Source of the DNA: Candidatus Cloacimonadota bacterium
GTDB lineage: Bacteria; Cloacimonadota; Cloacimonadia; Cloacimonadales; JAIOQZ01
Length of the DNA stretch: 5,771 nucleotides
Direction of reading: 5' to 3'
Assembly: GCA_021106755.1 (NCBI GenBank)
Contig: JAIOTM010000082.1
Location: forward strand, 1 to 5,771
Part shown: positions 1-5,771 of the stretch, one piece after another
Position numbering within the stretch: the first letter of the stretch is position 1
Layout of the letters: each line of letters starts with the position of its first letter
Translations under genes and position numbers: made by a program
The notes under the pieces: model-generated
What the model saw: the letters and a program-made list of their open reading frames with translations, nothing else
What the model was told of the DNA's origin: nothing
The model's database searches: none

Positions 1-155
1 AAGGAGTGTAAATTGAAAAAAAATTTTTTAGCAAAGAAATTATAGAGCTTTTCTCAGGATTTGAATCTGTCATGTCATCTGCATTTTCAGTCAATTGGTA
101 TTCCTCATATTTAAATCAAAGAAGATATAATTATAATGACACCTTAGTATAATAG
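1..155 (+). pseudogene. Possible frameshifted gene remnant or small frameshift-dependent ORF entering from the left edge
   Basis: On the plus strand one frame is open from position 1 to a TAG at 43-45; it includes a TTG at 13-15 preceded by AAGGAG with 6-nt spacing from GGAG. The -1 frame is open from 12 to tandem stops TAA-TAG at 150-155 and encodes a plausible, non-repetitive segment (ELFSGFESVMSSAF, then NWYSSYLNQRRYNYN). The two frames meet at A8-T6, where T TTT TTA (24-30) is in the correct phase for a -1 slip; a joined product from the TTG would be about 46 residues. Alternatives are a decayed 3' end of a larger gene, a homopolymer indel error, or chance. I recognise no family. The A8-T6 tract would read as A6-T8 on the other strand and could act as an oligo-T termination signal for the minus-strand operon; that is a guess. 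The rest of the left 218 bases shows nothing else convincing. Confidence 0.28.
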
Positions 156-218
156 AGAAGTAAATAAATGTTTTGAATAGTTTCGTTTTCTGTGTAGTTC
201 CCGAATGTTTAAATATAA

Positions 219-1352
219 CTAAATATCCTGGTTTATGCTGTATCTTGCATCCTCAACTGCTTCCCATGAGCCTGCTGTTGGGATTAGGAATGAAAAGTTC
301 ATTATGAACTGGGTTATCATGAATGATAACAGGGTTTTTCCTATTTTTGGTATGATTAAGGGTATTATGAATCCCAGATACCACAGGTTCTGTAGAACAA
401 TAAAGGGGTAAACGAGAACCAGAAACAGGACAATTATTGGAGAGATGATATGTGTCAGGAGTGCATACGGATAGATGATCTTTCCAAAATGGCCTTTTCC
501 AAGCATATCAAGATTGTCTAAGTATACTCTTCTTAGCCCGTTTATTCGTTTCATTTTCTGGATGATGCGCCCTTTCACACTCAACGGGACACGTTCGTAT
601 ACAATGGCTTTGGATTCGTACACCACACGATAACCCAATCTGATGATCTTGAACAGCATGTCCGAATCGTCTGCATAGGCATCGGGGTCGATCTTTATTT
701 TCTTTAGCAGGTCGGTTCTGAATCCCATCAACGGACCGTTGCATACGGAAACCGATTGTATTTTGCTTTCTCCGAGCCTCCATACATCAAAGAAAAAACG
801 ATACGACTCTTCCTGTGATTGGGACTGTCTTACTTTGTCTGAGAGAATGATGATCTTACCTGTGGCTCCCCCAATATCAGGGTCTGCAAAGTTTTTTGTT
901 AGCTGCAACAAGGAATTTTCTTTCAGCAGGGCATCAGCATCGGATATTATGGTAATTTCACTTTCGAGTAAAGGGAATATCCAGTTGAGGGCTCTTGCTT
1001 TTCCTTTACCACCCTGGTTTTCGATCACACTGGCATTTAATGATGTTTGTTTTATTGATTCTGATGAAATGATGTTTGATTTGTCAGTAGAATGGTCATC
1101 TAAAAATATAATTTTTAATTTTTCTTGGGGATAATCGAGTTTGGCGGTGTTTTCGATCTTTTCTTTTATCACTTTTTCTTCATTGTACATCGGGATGATG
1201 AGGGTTACTGTGGGGAGATGATTGCTTTTTGACATTTCCTCTTTTTTTCTGGAATATATGTACATAAGTAGGGTATATGAAGAAAAAAGGATTATTTCAA
1301 ATGCGAACAGTGTTTGCCAGGTCGATAATATATTGATCATTCCTATTTGCAT
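219..1352 (-). CDS. Membrane-anchored family 2 glycosyltransferase (processive-type architecture)
   Basis: The 377-residue protein has an N-terminal membrane segment (about 14-33), a cytoplasmic GT-A domain and C-terminal hydrophobic segments (about 295-320, 322-337 and 340-358). This layout is typical of polysaccharide synthases and other membrane GT2 enzymes. IPMYNEE (53-59) opens the domain. FLDDHSTD (83-90) and SDAD (137-140) supply the nucleotide- and metal-binding aspartates. NQGGKGKARALN (112-123) is the usual loop. NGPLMGFR (205-212), ADDSDM (227-232, probable catalytic base) and QKMKRINGLRR (265-275) correspond to the acceptor and QxxRW regions, although the Trp of QxxRW is absent. 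Whether it is processive is therefore open. It starts 48 nt after the previous gene; neither the ATG at 1352 nor an in-frame ATG at 1340 has a well-spaced ribosome site, and the longer form is kept. The TAG stop is followed by 24 open codons to a TAA at 146-144. Confidence 0.92.
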   Translation of the reverse strand: MQIGMINILSTWQTLFAFEIILFSSYTLLMYIYSRKKEEMSKSNHLPTVTLIIPMYNEEKVIKEKIENTAKLDYPQEKLKIIFLDDHSTDKSNIISSESIKQTSLNASVIENQGGKGKARALNWIFPLLESEITIISDADALLKENSLLQLTKNFADPDIGGATGKIIILSDKVRQSQSQEESYRFFFDVWRLGESKIQSVSVCNGPLMGFRTDLLKKIKIDPDAYADDSDMLFKIIRLGYRVVYESKAIVYERVPLSVKGRIIQKMKRINGLRRVYLDNLDMLGKGHFGKIIYPYALLTHIISPIIVLFLVLVYPFIVLQNLWYLGFIIPLIIPKIGKTLLSFMITQFIMNFSFLIPTAGSWEAVEDARYSINQDI

Positions 1353-1400
1353 TTTATCAGAACCGGATTATTGTGTTTGCAGACTTTGAATGTTAGCATC

Positions 1401-2204
1401 CTATTCAAACGATGCGCTTTTCATTTTCAACATCTGTGGTATTTTGTACCTTAACACTACATAGGCACAGACCGCAGCACCAAATAAGAATTGAACAATA
1501 TTATAATTGGACGAAAGAATCTTCAATTCTTCAAGTTTCATCTTATCCATCATTTTGCAGCTCATGCCGCCATCGCGGTATATTGCAAATATCTCATCGG
1601 CGTATACGAATTTATCCGGGTATTTTTTGATAGATTTTATTATAAACTCATGGTCAGATGCCAGTTTGAACGAAGTAGAGAACATCCCGATCTCATCAAA
1701 AAGAAAGCGTCTGACAAAGAGCGCCTGATGACAGATATGGCGGTATAGCAGCTTATTGGGTGTAACCTTACAGCCTCGAACGAGTTTGTCCTTCCTGTAA
1801 TCATACAATACCTCTACGTTCCCATAAACACCATAAACGTTGTTGCCTGAAAACCTGTCAACAACGTTCTTGATAACATCTTTATAGTATAGTAGATCAC
1901 CTGAATTTAAGAAACACAATATTTCTCCTGTAGAGTGGACGATTCCTTTATTCATCCCATCATAGACGCCACTGTCAGGTTCACTTATCCACTTTGCAAT
2001 ACGGTTTTCATATTTTTTGATGATATTAAGTGTCTCATCTTTCGAGTCACCGTCGATGATGATGTATTCAATGTTGGGATATGTCTGTTCGACCACGCTC
2101 TGAATGGTCTGTTCTATGGTGTTCTCAGCATTGAGGCAAGCTGTGATGATCGAGACGATCGGTTTTTTGTTTTCACTGATAATGTTGACAGGTTCGTTAT
2201 CCAT
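1401..2204 (-). CDS. Family 2 glycosyltransferase, WcaE/WfgS-like
   Basis: Likely a cytoplasmic-face, GT-A fold transferase that moves a sugar from a nucleotide donor to a lipid-linked or growing glycan. From the ATG it has 267 residues. VSIITACLNAENTIEQTIQSV (17-37) is the GT2 N-terminus, IDGDSKDET (50-58) the first Asp region, and SEPDSGVYDGMNKG (74-87) with FLNSGD (98-103) is the hallmark of the WcaE/WfgS subgroup. HQALF (159-163) and ASDHEFI (182-188) complete the catalytic domain. A single hydrophobic segment near 236-252 may anchor the C-terminus. ATG at 2204 is preferred because a GGG core sits 8 nt upstream; GTG at 2210 would add two residues. Position directly behind fcl makes a fucosyltransferase plausible, as proposed for some relatives in fucose-containing polysaccharide loci, but donor and linkage cannot be read from the sequence. 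It ends in TAG. Confidence 0.93.
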   Translation of the reverse strand: MDNEPVNIISENKKPIVSIITACLNAENTIEQTIQSVVEQTYPNIEYIIIDGDSKDETLNIIKKYENRIAKWISEPDSGVYDGMNKGIVHSTGEILCFLNSGDLLYYKDVIKNVVDRFSGNNVYGVYGNVEVLYDYRKDKLVRGCKVTPNKLLYRHICHQALFVRRFLFDEIGMFSTSFKLASDHEFIIKSIKKYPDKFVYADEIFAIYRDGGMSCKMMDKMKLEELKILSSNYNIVQFLFGAAVCAYVVLRYKIPQMLKMKSASFE

Positions 2205-2206
2205 TT

Positions 2207-2215
2207 TCACTACCC
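2207..2215 (-). promoter_or_regulatory. Start-deciding ribosome site and stop/start junction of the WcaE-like gene
   Basis: The minus strand reads GGGTAGTGA, containing the fcl TAG stop, then AA and ATG. The GGG core lies 8 nt before the ATG at 2204-2202, a normal spacing. It is only 2 nt before the alternative GTG at 2210-2208, which overlaps the TAG by one base. This favours the ATG, and the junction implies translational coupling with fcl. Confidence 0.5.
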
Positions 2216-3151
2216 TTGTAAATGGCTCTTATACCACTCATATGCCTGCCCAATCCCATCCCTAAGCAAAATATTCGCCTTCCATCCAATCCTATGTAAT
2301 CTGCTGACATCCAGCAATTTCTGCGGCGTCCCATCAGGTTTTGTGGTGTCATACACGATCTCCCCCTCGTATCCAATGATATCCTTGATCAACTCAGCCA
2401 GCTCAAGGATCGTTAGATCTTCGCCAACCCCGATATTAACAAACTCCCCGATATCCGCAGCATCATAGTTCTCCATTAAATACACGGATGCATCTGCCAT
2501 GTCATCCACATGCAGAAACTCACGTCTGGGCGCCCCAGTGCCCCATACAACGACCTGCGGTTCATTGTTCATCTTAGCCTCATGGAACTTGCGTATTAGC
2601 GCTGCCATAACATGCGACGTCTCGGGGTCATAGTTGTCACCAGGTCCATACAGGTTGGTAGGCATGACTGAAATAAAGTTCGTCCCGTACTGCTGGTTGT
2701 AATGCTTACACATCCGTATTCCTGCGATCTTTGCCACTGCATACGCTTCGTTAGTGACTTCAAGTTCGCCTGTTAGGAGGTATTCTTCTTTTAGCGGCTG
2801 CGGCGCAAGTCTGGGATATATGCATGATGAGCCGAGGAACAGCAGTTTCTTCACGCCGTGTGTGTATGCTGCATGGACGACGTTGGCTTCGATCATGAGG
2901 TTGTCATAGATGAACTCTGCCGTATATGTGCTGTTTGCAAGGATGCCGCCAACCTTTGCTGCTGCTAAGAAGACGTATTCCGGTTTTTCGGTTTCGAAGA
3001 AGTTGTTTACTGCTTGCTGATTTGTAAGGTCGAGCTCGGAGTGGGTGCGGGTTATGATGTTATGGTAGCCTTTGGCTTCGAGGTTACGGAGGATGGCTGA
3101 ACCAGCCATGCCGCGGTGGCCTGGGAGGTATATTTTCAAGTGGTGGTTCAT
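2210..3151 (-). CDS. fcl: GDP-L-fucose synthase (GDP-4-keto-6-deoxymannose 3,5-epimerase/4-reductase)
   Basis: Epimerises GDP-4-keto-6-deoxy-D-mannose at C3 and C5 and reduces it with NADPH to GDP-L-fucose (also named WcaG/GMER). The 313 residues fit the family (about 310-325). The N-terminal GHRGMAG (11-17) is the family's dinucleotide motif. The catalytic set known for the E. coli enzyme is present with a one-residue offset: Ser108, Tyr137 and Lys141 (YAVAK), and the epimerase acid/base pair Cys110 (GSSCIYP) and His180 (ETSHV). [12 protein letters not shown] (164-175) and [12 protein letters not shown] (206-217) are further hallmarks. It therefore looks fully active. The substrate comes from GDP-mannose 4,6-dehydratase (Gmd), which is not in the window. 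The gene ends TAG followed at once by TGA, and the next gene starts 5 nt after the TAG. It is visibly GC-richer than rmlB, suggesting a separate origin. Confidence 0.97.
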   Translation of the reverse strand: MNHHLKIYLPGHRGMAGSAILRNLEAKGYHNIITRTHSELDLTNQQAVNNFFETEKPEYVFLAAAKVGGILANSTYTAEFIYDNLMIEANVVHAAYTHGVKKLLFLGSSCIYPRLAPQPLKEEYLLTGELEVTNEAYAVAKIAGIRMCKHYNQQYGTNFISVMPTNLYGPGDNYDPETSHVMAALIRKFHEAKMNNEPQVVVWGTGAPRREFLHVDDMADASVYLMENYDAADIGEFVNIGVGEDLTILELAELIKDIIGYEGEIVYDTTKPDGTPQKLLDVSRLHRIGWKANILLRDGIGQAYEWYKSHLQG

Positions 3152-4213
3152 TTATGATCTCCAATTAATCTTAGTTATCTTTTCATTATATTGAAGGTAT
3201 TCACTTGATGTTATATTTTTGATCCAATCATTGTTGGATAAATACCAGTCGATTGTTGTTTCGATTCCATCTTCAAATGTCCATTTTGGAATCCAACCGA
3301 GTTCGTTTTGAATTTTTGACGCATCGATTGCGTATCTTCTGTCATGTCCTGCTCGGTCATTTACAAACTGTATGAGGTTTTTAGACGATCTATCTGGAAA
3401 TAAATTTAATTTATCGTCCATGGTCTCACAGATAAAGTTTACAATATCAATATTGGTCCATTCGTTATGGCCACCAATATTATACGTCTCACCTTTATCA
3501 CTTTTATGGAACACAGTATCAATCGCTTCACAGTGGTCAATAACATACAACCAATCACGGATATTCAAGCCATCTCCGTATATGGATATGTTTTTCCCTG
3601 AAATTATATTGGATATAGTAAGTGGAATTAGTTTTTCAGGAAATTGATATGGTCCGTAGTTATTTGAGCAGTTTGTAATAACAGCATTGAGTCCATATGT
3701 TTTTACATAAGCCCTTACAAAATGATCACTGCTGGCTTTTGAAGCCGAATAAGGTGAATTTGGTGAATATCTAGTAGTTTCAGTAAAATATCCCTCGTTA
3801 CCTAGCGAGCCATATACTTCATCGGTGCTCACATGATGAAACCTGCAATTGAAACCATTGTCATGATGTTCTCTTACCAATTCTAATAGATTGAACGTGC
3901 CAATGACATTTGTTTGTACAAATTTTACAGGATTTTGTATACTTCTATCGACATGACTTTCGGCTGCTAAGTGTATTATTCCGTCAATTTGATATTTTTC
4001 GAAGACGTGTTTTAATGATTGGAAATCTGCTATATCTATATTTTCAAAAAAATAGTTTGTTTTATCCTCCATATCAACTAGGTTCAACAGGTTTCCGGCA
4101 TAGGTTAGGCAATCCACATTGATGATATTGTAATTTTTGTACTTATTGACCATATATCTTACAAGATTCGAACCAATGAATCCTGATCCACCTGTAATTA
4201 CAATATTTTTCAT
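3152..4213 (-). CDS. rmlB: dTDP-glucose 4,6-dehydratase
   Basis: Converts dTDP-glucose to dTDP-4-keto-6-deoxyglucose using tightly bound NAD+. It is a 353-residue extended short-chain dehydrogenase, within the usual 330-360 for RmlB. The Rossmann motif GGSGFIG is at residues 8-14. VDCLTYAGN (33-41) is the typical RmlB segment following the second strand. HLAAESHVDRS (81-91) and the catalytic STDEVYG (129-135, with the Thr-Asp-Glu triad at 130-132) separate it from simple epimerases. The catalytic Tyr155 and Lys159 are in PYSASK. NNYGPYQFPEKLIP (184-197) and NIRDWLYV (217-224) bind the nucleotide sugar. The ATG start overlaps the TGA of rmlA (ATGA); the TAA stop directly abuts the fcl ATG. Its product is the branch point for rhamnose, amino-dideoxysugars and others. 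Without rmlC/rmlD here, the neighbouring aminotransferase suggests an amino sugar. GC content is low compared with fcl downstream. Confidence 0.97.
   Translation of the reverse strand: MKNIVITGGSGFIGSNLVRYMVNKYKNYNIINVDCLTYAGNLLNLVDMEDKTNYFFENIDIADFQSLKHVFEKYQIDGIIHLAAESHVDRSIQNPVKFVQTNVIGTFNLLELVREHHDNGFNCRFHHVSTDEVYGSLGNEGYFTETTRYSPNSPYSASKASSDHFVRAYVKTYGLNAVITNCSNNYGPYQFPEKLIPLTISNIISGKNISIYGDGLNIRDWLYVIDHCEAIDTVFHKSDKGETYNIGGHNEWTNIDIVNFICETMDDKLNLFPDRSSKNLIQFVNDRAGHDRRYAIDASKIQNELGWIPKWTFEDGIETTIDWYLSNNDWIKNITSSEYLQYNEKITKINWRS
3155..3162 (-). promoter_or_regulatory. Ribosome binding site of fcl inside the rmlB 3' end (GGAGATCA)
   Basis: The minus strand reads GGAGATCA, close to the canonical GGAGGTGATC. 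Its GGAG core is 7 nt before the fcl ATG. It overlaps the last codons of rmlB (Trp-Arg-Ser-stop), and the rmlB TAA touches the fcl ATG, so terminating ribosomes are well placed to reinitiate. It is among the clearest ribosome sites in the window. Confidence 0.75.
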
Positions 4214-4938
4214 GTCAATATCTCATTATTGTTGTTATTCAAAATTTCATTAGCCTCATTTATTGATTCAAAAGTTCCAGCGTCGGTCCATTTGCCTTTT
4301 ACGACATCATATTTCAATTCGTTTAATTTGATGTAGGCATTATTTACCGAAGTAATCTCAAGTTCTCCACGTCCAGATGGCTTTAAATTCTTTATGATGC
4401 TGAATACTTTATTATCATAGAAGTACATGCCCACAACTGCGAAATTCGTTTTTGGATTGTTGGGTTTTTCTTCGATGCTCAAAACATGATATTCGTCTAA
4501 AGCTGCAATTCCATATCGTTCAGGATCGCCGACTTCTTTTAAAAGTACCCTTGCGCCATCTTTTTGTTTTAAGAAATTATCTTTATATGGTTTTATAGTA
4601 TATTCGAAGATATTATCGCCTAATATTACTGCTATACTTTCACCTTTTGCGAAATTTTCAGCGAGGGCTAAAGCCTGAGCGATTCCACCTGCTTTTTCTT
4701 GCACTTTGTATGTAAGATCACAACCAAACTCTTCACCACTCCCTAGCAAATTTACTACATCGCCCATGTGTTCTTTGCTTGTGACCACAAGGATCGATGT
4801 TATATCTGCTGAGGTGAGTTGTTTTAATGAATGATAGATCATTGGTTCTTTACCTATCGGCAACAGGTGTTTGTTTGTGACTCTCGTCAATGGATATAAC
4901 CGTGTGCCAGTTCCGCCTGCAAGAATTATTCCTTTCAT
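4210..4938 (-). CDS. rmlA: Glucose-1-phosphate thymidylyltransferase, short form (RmlA/RfbA-like)
   Basis: Joins glucose-1-phosphate and dTTP to give dTDP-glucose and pyrophosphate, the first step of the dTDP-deoxysugar pathway, in the cytoplasm. The 242-residue protein begins with the nucleotide-binding signature GGTGTRLYPLT (residues 8-18), followed by NKHLLPIGKEPM (22-33), the metal/sugar-binding LGDN (106-109), EEKP (156-159), GELEIT (191-196) and WTDAGT (217-222). Bacterial RmlA is usually about 290 residues; this is the compact type without the C-terminal helical extension, as in the roughly 245-residue Bacillus anthracis enzyme. The end is a low-complexity tail with five consecutive Asn (234-238). 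The ATG start has an AAGGAT ribosome site 8 nt upstream. The TGA stop overlaps the rmlB start as ATGA, implying translational coupling. The thymidylyl specificity is inferred from the adjacent rmlB; a related sugar-phosphate nucleotidyltransferase activity is possible. Confidence 0.93.
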   Translation of the reverse strand: MKGIILAGGTGTRLYPLTRVTNKHLLPIGKEPMIYHSLKQLTSADITSILVVTSKEHMGDVVNLLGSGEEFGCDLTYKVQEKAGGIAQALALAENFAKGESIAVILGDNIFEYTIKPYKDNFLKQKDGARVLLKEVGDPERYGIAALDEYHVLSIEEKPNNPKTNFAVVGMYFYDNKVFSIIKNLKPSGRGELEITSVNNAYIKLNELKYDVVKGKWTDAGTFESINEANEILNNNNNEILT

Positions 4939-4946
4939 GTTGATTT

Positions 4947-4952
4947 ATCCTT
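4947..4952 (-). promoter_or_regulatory. Ribosome binding site of rmlA (AAGGAT)
   Basis: On the minus strand AAGGAT directly follows the TAG stop of the aminotransferase gene and sits 8 nt before the rmlA ATG. It fixes that start and shows that rmlA is translated from the same transcript. It also makes readthrough of that TAG unlikely, since the extended frame would run over the ribosome site and into rmlA. Confidence 0.7.
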
Positions 4953-5771
4953 CTAAGTTATTAACTCATTTAAACTATTCATAAAGATCTCTGCAATATA
5001 ATCTATTTCTGTTTCGGTTATATATGGGTGCATAGGCAGGGACAATATGTTATTAGTGAGAGTCTCTGTAACTTGTAACTCATATTTTTTGTATTTATTA
5101 AATGAAGTTTGATTATAAATTGGAATCGGGTAATGAATCAAGGTTTGTATTCCATTGTTTTCTAACTTTTTAATGAGGTAATCTCGTTTATCATTAAATA
5201 ATCTGACAACAAATAGATGATACGCTGGTTGAACTTTTTCATGAGCAACCTGATACTGTACTGGTATGTCCAATAAATCGATATGATCTATGTATCTTTT
5301 AGCAATTCTTGCTTTTGAATCATTCCATTCATCGATATATTTTATTTTTGCATTTAATATCGCAGCTTGTATTTCGTCCAGCCTACTATTTGTGCCATTT
5401 TCTGCATCTACAATATATTTTGAACTTTGTCCGTAATTTCGTAGTTTCAGCAATTTTTCGTATTTGTCGCGGTCTTTGACAAATATGGCACCACCATCAC
5501 CGCATGCGCCTAGATTTTTAGTTGGGTAAAAACTAAATGCACCATAATCTCCAATAGTTCCCGCTTTCATATTGCCATACATTGCACCTGTGGCCTGTGC
5601 AACATCTTCGATTATTGTCAAGTTATGTTTTCCAGCAATATCACAAATTTCATCCATATTTGCACAAAAACCATAAAGATGGACTGGGAGAATAGCTTTT
5701 GTTTTTGCTGTTATCAGTTCCTCAATCAAATTTGTATTAATTAACCATGTTTTATCATCCACATCACAGAA
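4953..5771 (-). CDS. DegT/DnrJ/EryC1/StrS-family PLP-dependent sugar aminotransferase, 5' end outside window
   Basis: Transfers an amino group (normally from glutamate) to a keto-sugar nucleotide in the cytoplasm. The visible 272 codons run to a TAG stop. A GTG at 5760-5762 is not the start: the frame continues upstream as Phe-Cys-Asp before it, and FCDVDDKTW matches the internal 'vDVDp.T' stretch of this family, so roughly 95 N-terminal residues lie beyond the edge. In the visible fragment, EDVAQATGA (from about residue 55) supplies the Asp that pairs with the PLP pyridine nitrogen. SFYPTKNLGACGDGG (from about 80) contains the PLP Schiff-base lysine, about residue 85. NSRLDEIQAAIL, HYPIPIY and LSLPMHPY are further family blocks. 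It lies 14 nt upstream of rmlA, so its substrate is probably a dTDP-keto-6-deoxyhexose derived from RmlB product. Enzymes of the FdtB/QdtB type (3-amino sugars) are candidates, but 4-aminating relatives share the same motifs, so regiochemistry is open. Confidence 0.93.
   Translation of the reverse strand, partial: FCDVDDKTWLINTNLIEELITAKTKAILPVHLYGFCANMDEICDIAGKHNLTIIEDVAQATGAMYGNMKAGTIGDYGAFSFYPTKNLGACGDGGAIFVKDRDKYEKLLKLRNYGQSSKYIVDAENGTNSRLDEIQAAILNAKIKYIDEWNDSKARIAKRYIDHIDLLDIPVQYQVAHEKVQPAYHLFVVRLFNDKRDYLIKKLENNGIQTLIHYPIPIYNQTSFNKYKKYELQVTETLTNNILSLPMHPYITETEIDYIAEIFMNSLNELIT

Noticed and set aside
739..1134. Plus-strand open frame of 131 codons, and an overlapping minus-strand frame at 508-783
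   Set aside because: Both lie inside the terminal glycosyltransferase gene, whose catalytic motifs are intact in its own frame; neither has a recognisable domain.
1353..1400. Possible promoter or terminator in the 48-nt gap between the two glycosyltransferase genes
   Set aside because: No convincing TATA-like or -35/-10 elements, hairpin or T run is visible; the gene is most simply a continuation of the operon.
1935..2468. Plus-strand open frame of 177 codons
   Set aside because: It is antisense to the 5' part of the WcaE-like gene and the 3' part of fcl, both strongly supported by motifs; it shows no family motif and is a shadow.
3093..3109. Inverted repeat ATGGCTG-aac-CAGCCAT
   Set aside because: It lies inside the conserved fcl Rossmann motif coding region, has only a 7-bp stem and no following T tract, so it is best explained by the coding sequence.
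3372..4122. Plus-strand open frames antisense to rmlB (3372-3647 and 3910-4122)
   Set aside because: They are complements of conserved RmlB coding sequence and carry no domain signal of their own.
5760..5762. GTG as the start codon of the aminotransferase
   Set aside because: The frame continues to the window edge and the residues before it (Phe-Cys-Asp) fit the conserved internal family pattern, so the true start is outside the window.
219..5771. CRISPR array, tRNA/rRNA gene, complete insertion sequence or riboswitch
   Set aside because: Reading both strands showed no regularly spaced repeats, cloverleaf-like segments, terminal inverted repeats with a transposase, or long structured leader; the region is almost entirely coding.

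Overview
The window is one end of a surface-polysaccharide or glycan biosynthesis cluster. Six genes, all on the minus strand, are read from right to left: a DegT-family sugar aminotransferase (cut by the right edge), a short RmlA-type nucleotidyltransferase, dTDP-glucose 4,6-dehydratase (RmlB), GDP-L-fucose synthase (Fcl/WcaG), a WcaE/WfgS-like family 2 glycosyltransferase and a membrane-anchored family 2 glycosyltransferase. The first five are packed like an operon: a 14-nt gap, then an ATGA overlap, then a stop directly abutting the next ATG, then a start 5 nt past the fcl stop. The last gene follows after 48 nt.

Functionally there are two activated-sugar branches. RmlA and RmlB convert glucose-1-phosphate to dTDP-4-keto-6-deoxyglucose. 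No rmlC or rmlD lies in the window, and the neighbouring aminotransferase suggests a dTDP-amino-dideoxyhexose rather than rhamnose as end product. Fcl makes GDP-L-fucose, but its partner Gmd is not in the window. The two glycosyltransferases at the 3' end would put such sugars onto a growing glycan. The pathway's exact end products are inference.

The host cannot be fixed from sequence alone. The DNA is AT-rich with uneven base composition (about 25-35% GC on sampled lines in the aminotransferase/rmlA/rmlB part, about 50-60% in fcl, intermediate downstream). Starts are preceded by recognisable Shine-Dalgarno sequences (GGAG, AAGGAT, GGG). A prokaryote such as a methanogenic/Methanosarcinales-like archaeon or a low-GC bacterium fits; the archaeal guess is an impression from the protein style, not proven. 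Four of six genes end in TAG, which argues against a host that routinely decodes TAG as pyrrolysine.

The left 218 bases carry no minus-strand gene. The plus strand there holds a short, apparently frameshifted reading frame with a T TTT TTA slippery-type heptamer, ending in tandem stops just before the end of the minus-strand operon. I see no RNA gene, CRISPR array, complete insertion sequence or riboswitch. Most of the window is recognisable glycan-locus content; the oddities are the composition step, the TAG bias and the left-edge reading frame.
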